Assembly: GCF_902833645.1 (NCBI RefSeq)
Contig: NZ_CADFGE010000013.1
Span: forward strand, 124,001-188,000
Reading direction: 5' to 3'
Length of the DNA stretch: 64,000 bases
DNA from: Paraburkholderia fungorum
GTDB lineage: Bacteria; Pseudomonadota; Gammaproteobacteria; Burkholderiales; Burkholderiaceae
Below the pieces are notes generated by a model. It was not told the DNA's origin. It searched no databases and saw only the letters and a list, made by a program, of their open reading frames with translations. Made by a program: the position numbers and the translations under genes. Positions 30,634-39,777 of this stretch are shown here, piece by piece; positions within the stretch are counted from its first letter, which is position 1, and each line of letters begins with the position of its first letter.

Positions 30634-31515
30634 CTAAACGCTTCCTGCGCGCCTGTATGCCCACGCCATCACGGCCAGCCCCCCCAGAATCATCGGCAGC
30701 GACAGCCACTGCCCCATCGACATGCCCAATGCGAGGAGGCCCAGAAAATCGTCCGGCTCGCGCGCGAATTCCACCGTGAATCGCGCGAGACCATAGCCGG
30801 TCAGGAACATGGCGGACGCGGCGCCCACCGGGCGTGGCTTGCGCGTGAAAAACCACAGCACAAAAAACAGTACGATGCCTTCGAGCGCGATCTCGTACAG
30901 TTCGGAAGGATGACGCGGCAGCATGTGGTACTGCGCGAACACTGCGTCGAGATTCCATCGAGACGCGAGTTGCGGATGCGCCGCGAACCATGCAGCATCG
31001 TCTTTCGCTGCGGTGGGGAACAGCATTGCCCACGGCGCCTGCGGATCAGTGACGCGCCCCCACAGTTCGCCATTGATGAAATTGCCGAGACGCCCTGCGG
31101 CAAGACCGGCGGGCACCATCGGCGCGACGAAGTCGGTGACCTGCAGCCAGGTGCGTTTGCGTTGATACGCAAACAGCACCATCGCCAGCGTCACGCCGAG
31201 CAGGCCGCCGTGAAACGACATGCCGCCCTGCCAGACCTTGACGATGTCGAGCGGATGCGCGACGTAGTAGTTCGCCTTGTAGAACAGCACATAGCCGAGC
31301 CGCCCGCCGAGAATCGTGCCGACGATGCCGTAGAACAGCATGTCGTCGATGTCCCTGGCGGTCCAGCCCTGCGCGGCGACATGTGGCAGACGCAACCGCA
31401 ACCGGCCGACGACGATTGCCGCAATGAACGCCACCAGGTACATGAGGCCGTACCATCGCACGGCGACCGGTCCGAGATGAATGGCGATGGGATCGAAGTT
31501 CGGGTGAATCAGCAT
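30634..31515 (-). CDS. lgt: Prolipoprotein diacylglyceryl transferase (accessory copy)
   Basis: This 293-residue inner-membrane enzyme transfers diacylglycerol to the lipobox cysteine of prolipoproteins. The seven-helix Lgt pattern is clear: YGLMYLVAFIAA, GGRLGYVLFY, the HGGLLG box (about residue 103), the Lgt signature GRLGNFINGELWGR (about 142-155) and PRHPSELYE (about 201). It is full length. A housekeeping lgt normally sits elsewhere, so this is probably a second copy. It follows secY and a cueR-type gene behind a CueR-like promoter, which implies that copper stress boosts lipoprotein maturation. Confidence 0.95.
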   Translation of the reverse strand: MLIHPNFDPIAIHLGPVAVRWYGLMYLVAFIAAIVVGRLRLRLPHVAAQGWTARDIDDMLFYGIVGTILGGRLGYVLFYKANYYVAHPLDIVKVWQGGMSFHGGLLGVTLAMVLFAYQRKRTWLQVTDFVAPMVPAGLAAGRLGNFINGELWGRVTDPQAPWAMLFPTAAKDDAAWFAAHPQLASRWNLDAVFAQYHMLPRHPSELYEIALEGIVLFFVLWFFTRKPRPVGAASAMFLTGYGLARFTVEFAREPDDFLGLLALGMSMGQWLSLPMILGGLAVMAWAYRRAGSV

Positions 31516-31664
31516 TGACAGGCAACCTCAAAGGCCCGACCCGGCAGCAACAGGGCTTGACGACACCATTCGCGTGACCGCCCTGACGGCAGAGATGGCA
31601 GCCCGTGGCGCGCACGCCCGCAGTTGCCTTTGCATGGTGCTGTCTGTGTCATAGGTTTCGTTGC

Positions 31665-32999
31665 TCAATGGCGCGTCATGCCGCTGCCCTTGAAGCCGGC
31701 TTTCCAGAGCAGCGATTCATATTGCTGCGACATCACGTAGGATTGCACCTGCGCCATAAAATCCATCGTCACCACGACGATAATCAGCAGCGATGTTCCC
31801 CCAAAGTAGAACGGCACGTTCCAGCGCAGGACGATGAATTCCGGTAGCAGGGCAACCAGTACCAGATAAGCGGCACCGGCCAGCGTCAGGCGCGTCAGGA
31901 CCGTGTCGATGTAACGCGCGGTCTGCTCACCCGGACGGATGCCTGGCACAAACGCGCCGCTCCTCTTGAGGTTGTCGGCCGTTTCCCGGCTGTTGAGCAC
32001 CAGGGCGGTGTAAAAGAAGCAGAAGAAGGCGATCGCCAGTGCGTACAGCACGACATAGACCGGCTGACCCGGCGAAAGCTGGCTGGCGACATCCTTGAGC
32101 CAACGCGTGTTCTCACCCGTGCTGAACCAGTTCGCGAAAGTCGCCGGGAACAGGATGATCGACGACGCAAAGATCGGCGGGATCACGCCGGACATGTTCA
32201 GTTTGAGCGGCAGGTGCGACGCCTGGCCGCCGTAGAGCCGGGTACCCACCTGATGCTTGGCGTAATTCAGCAGGATCTTGCGCTGCCCACGCTCGACGAA
32301 CACCACGAAAAAGGTCACCGACACGACCAGCGCACCAATCACGATCGCCGAGAAGATAGCCATCGAACCCGTGCGCACCAGCTCGAACAGGCCGCCAACC
32401 GCGTTGGGCAGGCCCGCCGCGATACCGGCGAAAATGATGATCGAGATGCCGTTGCCCAGGCCCCGCTCGGTAAGCTGTTCGCCGAGCCACATCAGGAACA
32501 TCGTGCCCGTCAGGAGCGTCACCGCCGTGGTCAGGCGGAACAGCAGGCCCGGATCGATCACGAGACCAGGCTGGTTTTCCAGCGCCACCGCGATGCCGAA
32601 CGCCTGGAAGGTGGCCAGCACCACAGTGGAGTACCGGGTGTACTGGGTGATCCTGCGCTGGCCAGCCTGGCCTTCCTTGCGCAACGCCTCCAGTTGCGGC
32701 GAAACGATCGCCAGCAATTGCATGATGATCGATGCGGAGATGTAGGGCATGATGCCCAGCGCGAAGACCGTGAAGCGCGACAATGCGCCCCCTGAAAACA
32801 GGTTGAACAGGCCCATGATGCCGCCCTGTTGATGCTGGAACAGTTGTGCCAGCCGATCGGGGTCGATGCCCGGCACCGGGATGTGCGCGCCGATCCGGTA
32901 GACGACCAGTCCCAGCAGCAGGAATATCAGCCGGCGGCGCAGATCGCCGTATTTCCGGCCGAGCAAACTGGTATAGCGGGGAGTCTCAGAATTCGCCAT
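31665..32999 (-). CDS. secY: Protein translocase channel SecY (accessory copy)
   Basis: This 444-residue SecY has ten predicted membrane helices. Family motifs are present: RIGAHIPVPGI (about 36), FSGGALSRFTVFALGIMPYI (plug and helix 2, about 68), TERGLGNGISIIIF (about 172), ERGQRKI and LPLKLNMSGVIPPIFASS. The ATG at 32999 has GGAGG six bases upstream. The gene is not in a ribosomal-protein operon, so it is a second SecY rather than the housekeeping one. No secE or secG lies nearby. With lgt it forms a secretion and lipoprotein pair under a CueR-type gene. Confidence 0.95.
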   Translation of the reverse strand: MANSETPRYTSLLGRKYGDLRRRLIFLLLGLVVYRIGAHIPVPGIDPDRLAQLFQHQQGGIMGLFNLFSGGALSRFTVFALGIMPYISASIIMQLLAIVSPQLEALRKEGQAGQRRITQYTRYSTVVLATFQAFGIAVALENQPGLVIDPGLLFRLTTAVTLLTGTMFLMWLGEQLTERGLGNGISIIIFAGIAAGLPNAVGGLFELVRTGSMAIFSAIVIGALVVSVTFFVVFVERGQRKILLNYAKHQVGTRLYGGQASHLPLKLNMSGVIPPIFASSIILFPATFANWFSTGENTRWLKDVASQLSPGQPVYVVLYALAIAFFCFFYTALVLNSRETADNLKRSGAFVPGIRPGEQTARYIDTVLTRLTLAGAAYLVLVALLPEFIVLRWNVPFYFGGTSLLIIVVVTMDFMAQVQSYVMSQQYESLLWKAGFKGSGMTRH

Positions 33000-33028
33000 G
33001 AACACCTCCGTGTTGCCCCGTGCGCAAC

Positions 33029-33205
33029 TCAGCCTGCGGGCTCTGCTGTTGCCGCGGCCGGTTTGATCACTCCACCGAGGACCCGACCCGTCGCGCCTGC
33101 CACTTCAACCCTCGCGCATATGTCGGCACCGACAATGCAGGTCTGCAGCAAAGGGGGCACGCTGATCCGCGATCCGTGCTTAACCAGTGATTCTGTGGCG
33201 TGCAT
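33029..33205 (-). CDS. Possible 58-residue protein between cueR-like gene and secY
   Basis: A 58-codon frame (ATG 33205, TGA ending at 33029) fills the gap between the regulator and secY on the same strand. The sequence has a central TCIVGADICARVEVAG segment with two cysteines and no membrane helix. The ribosome site is weak (AAGGG about eight bases upstream). No family was recognised; it could be chance. Confidence 0.3.
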   Translation of the reverse strand: MHATESLVKHGSRISVPPLLQTCIVGADICARVEVAGATGRVLGGVIKPAAATAEPAG

Positions 33206-33220
33206 GGTGGTTATCCCTTG

Positions 33221-33661
33221 TCAGCCAGGGGTCGACAGGGGGTGGTGCGATTCCGGACAGCATCGATCCTTCACCTCGCCATTCCGTTTCGCAATGTCGG
33301 GTAATGCTGGTCGTTTGGCGTCTGCGCAGTGCCGGACCAGGTGCCTCAGGCAGTCACGCATGGCGCGAAGTTCTTCGAGGCGCCCGTTTAACGTGTTGAT
33401 GTGCTCGAGCGCGAGCGTTTTAACCTCATCACTGGTGCGATCAGCGTCCTGCCATAGTCCGAGCAGACGCTGGATCTGCCCAATCGTAAAACCAACGCGA
33501 CGGGCGCAACCGATGAGCCTCAGCATGTGGGCGTCCTGCTGGCCGTACACGCGATAACCGGCGGCGTTGCGCGAGGCGGGACGCAGCAGGTGAATGCTGT
33601 CATAGTAGCGAATCAGTTTGGCTGAAACGCCGGACACCCTGGCTGCCTGTCCGATATTCAT
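33221..33661 (-). CDS. CueR-type regulator with altered metal-binding loop
   Basis: This 146-residue MerR/CueR protein has an intact HTH (MNIGQAARVSGVSAKLIRYYD), Ser77 and Cys112. Position 120, the second copper ligand of CueR, is Leu: the loop reads CADAKRPALPD where the two intact paralogues in this window read CAGD-x5-CxIL. The tail instead has two adjacent cysteines (about 134-135). It may have lost copper response, changed metal, or use the tail cysteines. ATG at 33661 is the conserved start. It leads the secY-lgt operon and follows the box at 33816-33846. Confidence 0.88.
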   Translation of the reverse strand: MNIGQAARVSGVSAKLIRYYDSIHLLRPASRNAAGYRVYGQQDAHMLRLIGCARRVGFTIGQIQRLLGLWQDADRTSDEVKTLALEHINTLNGRLEELRAMRDCLRHLVRHCADAKRPALPDIAKRNGEVKDRCCPESHHPLSTPG

Positions 33662-34039
33662 GCTGCCCTCGTTCGTCCACGCGTCCCGTACAGTCCGGTG
33701 TCCGGGGGACCTCTGCTGACCCCTTACGCACGCCAGCCCCACGCGCCCATCGCCGCATGACGCCCGATAGCCGGTAGAGAGATCGGGCGATGCCGACACC
33801 TCCTTACTTCAGTTCAGCGTACAACGTTCCACCATAGGAAAGTCAAGGGCTTTCCGTGCGCCGGGATGCCCCTCCGCATCGAAAATAACGCTCAGGCGGC
33901 TGCGCGATCCGACGCGATGCCAGCGATCGGCGCCCCGCTTACTCCCCACGGTCAGATGGCACGCAACCCGTAAAACCGACGCAGGAAGAACGACCGTCCA
34001 ACCGGTGACGCCATGCCACTGATCCATCTGCCGGCTGTT
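33662..34039. other. Intergenic region with CueR-like site B
   Basis: These 378 bases hold the promoter-like box at 33816-33846 facing the regulator gene. No further gene was recognised between the box and the end of the Tim44-domain gene. Confidence 0.55.
33816..33846 (-). promoter_or_regulatory. CueR-like operator-promoter (site B)
   Basis: TTGACT (33846-33841) and TACGCT (33821-33816) on the minus strand are 19 bases apart. The spacer holds TTCC-N7-GGAA. It drives the altered cueR gene, the small frame, secY and lgt. Confidence 0.75.
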
Positions 34040-35038
34040 TCAGCTGACCTGCTGGATGCCTGCGAGCAGCCAGCCTTCTCCCCGCTTCGCTTGCCTTGAC
34101 AGGGTCCACATTTCGGAAAACGGTTCGGCTGCCGCGCTCGCCGTCTCGCGAATCAATCCGTGGAAACGCACGGTCGCAAGGGACTCGTCGCCGCGCTCCT
34201 CAACGCCGACCATTTCCGCATCGAGTTGCACGACATCGGTGTGGTTCGGCGTAACGCCGCGCTGGTCGAGATCGACCTTGATCTCGGCAAACATCTCCGG
34301 CGTGGTGAATCCGCGGATCTCATCGAGGTCACCCTTGTCCCACGCCGACTGCATCCTGACGAAGTAGACCGTGGCATTGTGCAGGAACGCTTTGGTGTCG
34401 AAACCGGCCGGCAAGCCCGAGGGTTGTGCCGGGCTGACGATGCCGGGCGTCGATGACGCTTCAGCCAGCGGCGCGTTGTAGGTCCCGGTTGGGGGGGCCG
34501 CGGACGTATCCTGTACCTGCTGCGGCCATGCACCGTGCGGCGCGGACTTTATCGCTGGCCTGACGCCCTGCGTGTACCACGGCATGCCGCCAGCGCGGCG
34601 GCGGGCAAGAAGGCGAAATACCCAGACGGCGAGCATTGCCAGCGCCGCGATAATCAGAAGATTCGCCATCACTCCCGCGAGCGCACCACCCAGCCCGAAG
34701 TGCGACAGCAGCGCTGCAATGCCGAGCCCGGCGGCGAGACCGGCAATCGGCCCGAGCCAGCGGTTGGGCGATGGCTGGGGCGTGGCTGCAGGTGGCGTAG
34801 CGGGCGTGGCCTGTTGCGTGCGCGATGGCGACGTTGGCTGGACCGGCGTGCTTTGCTGGCGTTGGATCGATTGCGATTGTCGGCCGAAACTGCGGCCGCC
34901 TCCGAGCCGCGCTGCATCCGCTTCGTTTGACGCGACGACACCGATAGTGAGCACAGCGGCCATGGCGAGCACCACCACACGGTTCAGGGAAACCCACCCG
35001 AACACGCGACTTAACCGATTTGATTGTGGACTGTCCAT
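34040..35038 (-). CDS. Tim44-domain membrane protein
   Basis: This 332-residue protein has an N-terminal membrane segment (VVVLAMAAVLTIGVVAS), a Ser/Pro/Gln/Thr-rich linker to about residue 95, a second hydrophobic hairpin (IAGLAAGLGIAALLS; LLIIAALAMLAVWVFRLL) and a C-terminal Tim44-like domain (about residues 215-330; FLHNATVYFVRMQSAWDKGD and EMWTLSR). Bacterial Tim44-domain proteins of this type are poorly characterised and may act at the membrane in protein or lipid handling. ATG at 35038 has AGGAGG upstream. It is a single-gene unit behind site C. Confidence 0.85.
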   Translation of the reverse strand: MDSPQSNRLSRVFGWVSLNRVVVLAMAAVLTIGVVASNEADAARLGGGRSFGRQSQSIQRQQSTPVQPTSPSRTQQATPATPPAATPQPSPNRWLGPIAGLAAGLGIAALLSHFGLGGALAGVMANLLIIAALAMLAVWVFRLLARRRAGGMPWYTQGVRPAIKSAPHGAWPQQVQDTSAAPPTGTYNAPLAEASSTPGIVSPAQPSGLPAGFDTKAFLHNATVYFVRMQSAWDKGDLDEIRGFTTPEMFAEIKVDLDQRGVTPNHTDVVQLDAEMVGVEERGDESLATVRFHGLIRETASAAAEPFSEMWTLSRQAKRGEGWLLAGIQQVS

Positions 35039-35156
35039 CAAACCTCCTTGTGAGGTAACGGATTGGAACTCGACTGTCCTGACGACTACGGGATCAGGCC
35101 GCCTGCAGTTGCTGCGGCCCTCGCATGCGAGGGCTCACAGGTCATTGCTTAAGTTC

Positions 35157-35187
35157 ACCTTACAACTTTCCACGATAGGAAGGTCAA
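35157..35187 (-). promoter_or_regulatory. CueR-like operator-promoter (site C)
   Basis: TTGACC (35187-35182) and TAAGGT (35162-35157) on the minus strand are 19 bases apart, with TTCC-N7-GGAA between. It lies about 120 bases before the Tim44-domain gene. Confidence 0.85.
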
Positions 35188-36046
35188 GCTCTTTTCATCA
35201 TCTCGCCGCTGTCCCCCGAAGTGGATCGCGGTGCAGCGTTGAACCGGATGGCCATGCGCGATCAGGAAGATGGGCATGTCAGCGTTGCGCATCAGGCGCC
35301 TGACGAAGCCGACGTAAGACGGGATGCAGAACTAGTCGTCAAAACACATGAAATCTCGTTGGCCGCGCGGCGGCCACAAGCGTGGTGCGCGGCGCTGGCT
35401 GACCACGTGCATGGGTCGTCGCCGATGGACTCAGCTGGGCTCCCGCCAACACTCAGATCCGGAATCATTCACTGGCCGGGACGCCTCAATCGCTCCGCTG
35501 CTCGCCATGTCCTGATGGTTCTGGAGGACGGGACGCACATGGAAACAGGGTAATGCCCTACGCAAAGACGCTTGACTTTCCAATCGAGGCAAACCCCAGA
35601 CTTTGAACCATGGTCGACCCTGCGGAGATTTCCATGTACCGATGCGCGGCAGAAAGCAGGCGATGCGCGCACAACGCCTGCGTGATTGCGAACGCCGATC
35701 AATGCCGTCGACCGCGAATGCAAAAGTCGGCATCGATCTGGGCGCCGCGAGGTGTTGATGCACAGCATGCGCTCCATAGCCGTACTGGAGACCGCGACGG
35801 GTCAAGCTGTACCCGCAATCAGAGCGATCGCCCTTCTGCGGCCGGCGGTCACCCTCGAGAGCGATGGCATGTTCAGCTCGCTGGGCATTCCTGAAAAAAG
35901 TCGGGCTTGAGATAACGCCGCGGGGCAGTAACCGCCGACCTCGAGAATCCATCAGCACCCGACAACATCATTTGCGCGGCGGCGCTTCCTCCTGTCACAG
36001 CGAGGCCGGCGCGCGACAGCAGACGGATGCCATACCGAAGAAGGAA
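35188..36046. other. Divergent intergenic region
   Basis: About 860 bases lie between site C and the thioredoxin-reductase-like gene. Open frames on both strands lack recognisable domains. A degenerate rightward CueR-like box is at 35572-35602. The remaining sequence gave nothing I could support. Confidence 0.45.
35572..35602 (+). promoter_or_regulatory. Degenerate CueR-like operator-promoter (site H)
   Basis: TTGACT (35572-35577) and CAGACT (35597-35602) are 19 bases apart. The spacer TTCCAATCGAGGCAAACCC is very close to that of site A. It faces the TrxR-like and ATP-grasp genes, whose first start is 445 bases away, so the link is tentative. Confidence 0.5.
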
Positions 36047-36994
36047 ATGAATAAACCCCCTACATCACAGAGCGTCGATTGCCTGGTCATCGGTGCGGGC
36101 GTCGCGGGACTTACCGCGGCCACCTACCTTGCCCGGTATCGTCGCAGCATACAGGTCATTGACGCGGGCGAAAGCCGCGCCTCGTTGATTCCAGTTTCAC
36201 ATAACTGTCCGGGGTACCCGGACGGCATCGCGGGCAACGATCTACTTGCACGGCTACGCACACAAGCTTTGCGTTATGGCGTTAGCGTGACTGCTGCGAC
36301 GGTGGGAGAACTTAGCAGGCAAGAGGACGGAACGTTTCTGGCGTCGACTGCGCACACCTGCATCCAGGCCAGAAAAGTGCTGCTTGCTACTGGCGTCGTC
36401 GACATCGAGCCCGCTCTTCCCGATCTGAAGGACGCCGTTCATCGGGGCCTGGTGCGCCACTGTCCTATCTGCGATGGCTACGAGGTTATAGGCAAGAGAG
36501 TGGCGGTCATCGCGCAAGACAATGAGGCTCTGAAAGAAGCCCTGTTCATTCGGACCTACACGGCTGACCTGACGCTGTTCACCCTTGGTCACAAGGGAGC
36601 ATTTTCCGGCACAGATCGCCAGAAACTCGAAACAGCCGGAATTGCCGTCATCGAAGAGGGAATTCCCGCGCTGCGTATGGAAGGAGATCGGATCGCCGCC
36701 CTGCAAACTCACGGCGGCAAGGAGTATCAGTTCGATTCGATTTACTCTGCTTTGGGCGACACGGTGAGGTCAGACCTGGCCTTGGCCCTGGGCGCGAGTC
36801 ACGCCCCCGACAGGACCTTGATTGTTGACCAGCACATGATGACATCCATCGCCGGTCTATATGCGGCAGGTGACGTGGTACATAGCCTCGATCAGATCGC
36901 CGTGGCTTTTGGGGAGGCAGCGATCGCTGCCACATCCATGCACGATCGTCTGAACACGGAGGGCTGGGTGGCCGGCTACCGGGACGGCGGCTGA
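36047..36994 (+). CDS. Thioredoxin-reductase-like FAD oxidoreductase
   Basis: This 315-residue flavoprotein has an N-terminal FAD motif (CLVIGAGVAGLTAATYLARY, residues 12-31), the CPIC redox pair (Cys139/Cys142 in RHCPICDGYE) and a C-terminal FAD motif (GLYAAGDVV). It resembles low-molecular-weight thioredoxin reductases, although the NADPH-binding Rossmann loop (VAVIAQDNEAL) is unusual, since Gly residues of GxGxxA are replaced. Electron donor use may therefore differ. ATG at 36047 has GAAGGA upstream. It is followed closely by the ATP-grasp gene. Confidence 0.85.
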   Translation: MNKPPTSQSVDCLVIGAGVAGLTAATYLARYRRSIQVIDAGESRASLIPVSHNCPGYPDGIAGNDLLARLRTQALRYGVSVTAATVGELSRQEDGTFLASTAHTCIQARKVLLATGVVDIEPALPDLKDAVHRGLVRHCPICDGYEVIGKRVAVIAQDNEALKEALFIRTYTADLTLFTLGHKGAFSGTDRQKLETAGIAVIEEGIPALRMEGDRIAALQTHGGKEYQFDSIYSALGDTVRSDLALALGASHAPDRTLIVDQHMMTSIAGLYAAGDVVHSLDQIAVAFGEAAIAATSMHDRLNTEGWVAGYRDGG

Positions 36995-37056
36995 CAAGGC
37001 GCGTCCCGCCACCGATGAGTAGGCGGGTTTTTATAACCAGTGAGTACGAAAGCATC

Positions 37057-38424
37057 ATGAACTCATGCGGAAAAGACGAAAGAGAAATTGCCTCCGGTCG
37101 CAAGAAGGTGGCCCTGATCTGCCCGACCATGTGGGACGATGCGGAACTGCCCGGCGTGCTCGCAACAACGGGCTATGAGGTCATGCCTTATGGAACGGAC
37201 GTGAGTGAACACCCAGACGGGTTCGATGCCTTGAGCTTCATCGATAACGCGGTCGCCGCGCTGCGCATGGCCGGGCTGCATGGCGTCATGGCGTCGGACG
37301 ATTATCCGGGCAGCATCCTCGCGGCAGCGATCGCGCAACGCCTTGGACTGCCGGGCCCGGGGTCGGGAAAAGTCCTGCTATGCCAGCACAAGTACTACTC
37401 GCGCCTGGCCCAGCGCGCCGCGGTGCCGGAAGCAGTGCCATCGTTTGCGCTCGTCCGTGGCGACGGGGGCGCCGAACAGCCGCAGATACCGATGCCCGCT
37501 TTCGTGAAACCGGTCAAATCCTTCTTTTCCATCCTCGCGCAACGTGTCGACACCCCGGACGAGCTAAGGCGACTGGCGAAAGCCGCGCGGCCGCATCTGC
37601 ACAGCTTTGTCAAACCGTTCAATGTCCTGCTGCAACGCTTTACCGACTTTCCGGTGAACGGGAGTCACCTCATCGCCGAAAGGGTGCTCGACGGCGCCCA
37701 GGTCACGGTCGAGTGCTGCATGTATCGCGGCGAGTTCATGCTCGTCGGCATCACGGACTCTGTCATGTATCCGGGCACGATCAGCTTTGCCCGTTTCGAG
37801 TATCCATCCCGACTGGGAGAAACTGTTCAGCGAAAGATGTCAGCCATCGCCGGGCGTTGTGCGCTCGCAATCGGCCTCGACAACTGTTTGTTCAATGTCG
37901 AGATGTTTTATAACGAGAAAGCGAAGACGGTTCATATCATCGAAATCAATCCGCGGATGTGTCCTCAGTTCGCGGATATGATGGAAAAGGTGAACGGGGT
38001 CAACACATACGAGATCGCGCTCGCGATTGCAAGCGGTGTTCGCCCAGTGACGACGCGTAAAGGCGCGCGCTATCGCGCGGCGGTCAGCTACGTGCCGCGG
38101 CTATTCGAAGACAGGCTCGTGCGGCAGGTCCCGGATCAAACGGAAATAGACGATCTCCTCCTGCGCTTTCCCGATGCGCGGTTCAAGCTGCTGTGTGCAG
38201 CGGGCCGCCGACTTTCGTCTGAACTGCAGGACGGCAAAAGCTATCGATATGCACTGCTTAATATGGGTGGCGAGAGTCGGGCTGACGCAGTCGTTCGCTG
38301 TGAGGTCGCACTTCGAGGATTAACGTTCCGGTTCGACGATCCGGTGCAGTCACAGTCCGCGCGTGCCATTTCCGCCGCAAATCGGGAACTCACTGAACCC
38401 GACCCGACGACCATGAGCGGCTGA
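37057..38424 (+). CDS. ATP-grasp domain protein
   Basis: This protein of about 455 residues has a pre-ATP-grasp N-terminus (VALICPTMWDDAELPG), the lysine-bearing loop PAFVKPVKSFFS, and the metal-ligand region NVEMFYNEKAKTVHIIEINPRM typical of ATP-grasp carboxylate-amine/thiol ligases. The C-terminal 100 residues are family specific and unassigned. The start is uncertain: ATG at 37057 or 37015. It probably forms an operon with the reductase-like gene 60 bases upstream. It may make an amide- or peptide-type small molecule, but no substrate can be named. Confidence 0.85.
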   Translation: MNSCGKDEREIASGRKKVALICPTMWDDAELPGVLATTGYEVMPYGTDVSEHPDGFDALSFIDNAVAALRMAGLHGVMASDDYPGSILAAAIAQRLGLPGPGSGKVLLCQHKYYSRLAQRAAVPEAVPSFALVRGDGGAEQPQIPMPAFVKPVKSFFSILAQRVDTPDELRRLAKAARPHLHSFVKPFNVLLQRFTDFPVNGSHLIAERVLDGAQVTVECCMYRGEFMLVGITDSVMYPGTISFARFEYPSRLGETVQRKMSAIAGRCALAIGLDNCLFNVEMFYNEKAKTVHIIEINPRMCPQFADMMEKVNGVNTYEIALAIASGVRPVTTRKGARYRAAVSYVPRLFEDRLVRQVPDQTEIDDLLLRFPDARFKLLCAAGRRLSSELQDGKSYRYALLNMGGESRADAVVRCEVALRGLTFRFDDPVQSQSARAISAANRELTEPDPTTMSG

Positions 38425-38763
38425 CCTGCCTGGACGGCCCGCTCCAGCGCTTTGAGCATGCCCAGAATTTCTCAGCGCCAGCCTTGCCGAAGCGAGCAAG
38501 CCGATCAAAACCGGGCACGGCTCGTTCGTTCGACTTCGAACCCAACTTGGGTCTGGCGAGTGCCACCCCATCAGGGCATCAGGTCCGGCCTAACGCGTTG
38601 GGAGATTTGTGTCATGGCGTGAGCAATTGGCACCCCCCCTTCCTGGCGTCGTCTCAGGCTGCGGAAATGTCCTCACGCAACGCGTCCACGGTGCATGCGG
38701 TCCGGACATCCTGGACCGCCTCCCGGCGATACCTGCGAGCGGATTGTCAGGTCGAAACGTTCG
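38425..38763. other. Gap between convergent genes
   Basis: These 339 bases lie between the ends of the ATP-grasp gene and the desulfhydrase-like gene. No gene, repeat or terminator with clear T-run was seen. Confidence 0.45.
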
Positions 38764-39777
38764 CTAGAACGCGCTACGGTACGCAAATAACCCCGGCAGT
38801 CCGCCAGTCATAACAAATAGAACGCGTTGTCCAGCGTGATATTTCCCAGTTTCCACATCGTGTAAAAGGCCTGCGAACGCCTTTCCGCCATATACAGGAT
38901 CAACGAACAGGCCTTCGGTTGAGGCCAGCAGACGGACCGCGTTGCGCATGCCGTCAGTAGGTATCCCATATCCATCACCCAACTGCCCGCCCTCGATTGC
39001 GACAGCGTCGTCAGAAACTGTCAGTTCGGGATCGATGAGCCTGACGGTTTGATTCGCCTTGTCGAGCGTGGCGGACCGAGCCTGGTCGGGCTGGCTATAT
39101 ACGGTGTGCCCAACGATGGACGACGGGGATTTGCCGAGCGCTACGACACCGGCGATCAGCCCGGCATGCATTCCGCCACTTCCGTTGGGCACGACGATAT
39201 GATCAAACAACAGCCCTGAAGCGTCAGATTGCTCTGCGATTTCCACCGCACAATCGGCATATCCAAGACAACCGACGGGACTTGAACCGCCGAGTGGGCA
39301 GACATACACGCTGCGCCCTTCCGCGCGTAACGTATTCGCGCGATCTTCCGCGAACGCCAGTGCGTTAGCGGAAGCCGGAAGATCGTGGACATGGGCGCCG
39401 AGCAGGCTATCGAGCAGGATGTTTCCGTTTTCGATGTAGTCTTCGTCATAACGCGGAACCAATCTGGTCAGGACGAGCTCACATTTGAGTCCTGCCCGAA
39501 CAGCTGCGGCCGCGGTAAGGCGTGCGTGATTTGATTGTCGCGCGCCCACCGTGATGATCGTATCGGCACCACCCGTGAGTGCTTCACCAATCAGGAATTC
39601 GAGCTTTCGAAGCTTGTTGCCCCCGCCACCGAGGCCGTTCAAGTCCTCTCTTTTGACAAAAATCTCGGCTCCACCGAGATACCTGCTCAAGCGGGACAGA
39701 TGTTGAATGGGCGTCGGTCCTTCAAGAAGAGCGAAGCGACGAAATTTTGACAGATCCAGTCTGGAAACAGGAGGCAT
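38764..39777 (-). CDS. D-cysteine desulfhydrase-like PLP enzyme
   Basis: This 337-residue fold-type II PLP enzyme of the ACC deaminase/D-cysteine desulfhydrase family has the PLP lysine in GGGNKLRKLEFL (about residue 55), the SNHARLTAAAA motif (about 82), the phosphate loop PNGSGGMHAGL (about 198) and VFVDPVYGGKAFAG near the C-terminus. D-cysteine desulfhydrase yields pyruvate, ammonia and sulfide; ACC deaminase is the main alternative. Sulfide release fits nearby persulfide and copper genes but is inference. Confidence 0.85.
   Translation of the reverse strand: MPPVSRLDLSKFRRFALLEGPTPIQHLSRLSRYLGGAEIFVKREDLNGLGGGGNKLRKLEFLIGEALTGGADTIITVGARQSNHARLTAAAAVRAGLKCELVLTRLVPRYDEDYIENGNILLDSLLGAHVHDLPASANALAFAEDRANTLRAEGRSVYVCPLGGSSPVGCLGYADCAVEIAEQSDASGLLFDHIVVPNGSGGMHAGLIAGVVALGKSPSSIVGHTVYSQPDQARSATLDKANQTVRLIDPELTVSDDAVAIEGGQLGDGYGIPTDGMRNAVRLLASTEGLFVDPVYGGKAFAGLLHDVETGKYHAGQRVLFVMTGGLPGLFAYRSAF

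Noticed and set aside
30028..31518. 496-codon plus-strand frame
   Set aside because: It overlaps tolA-like and antisense lgt; no recognisable family.
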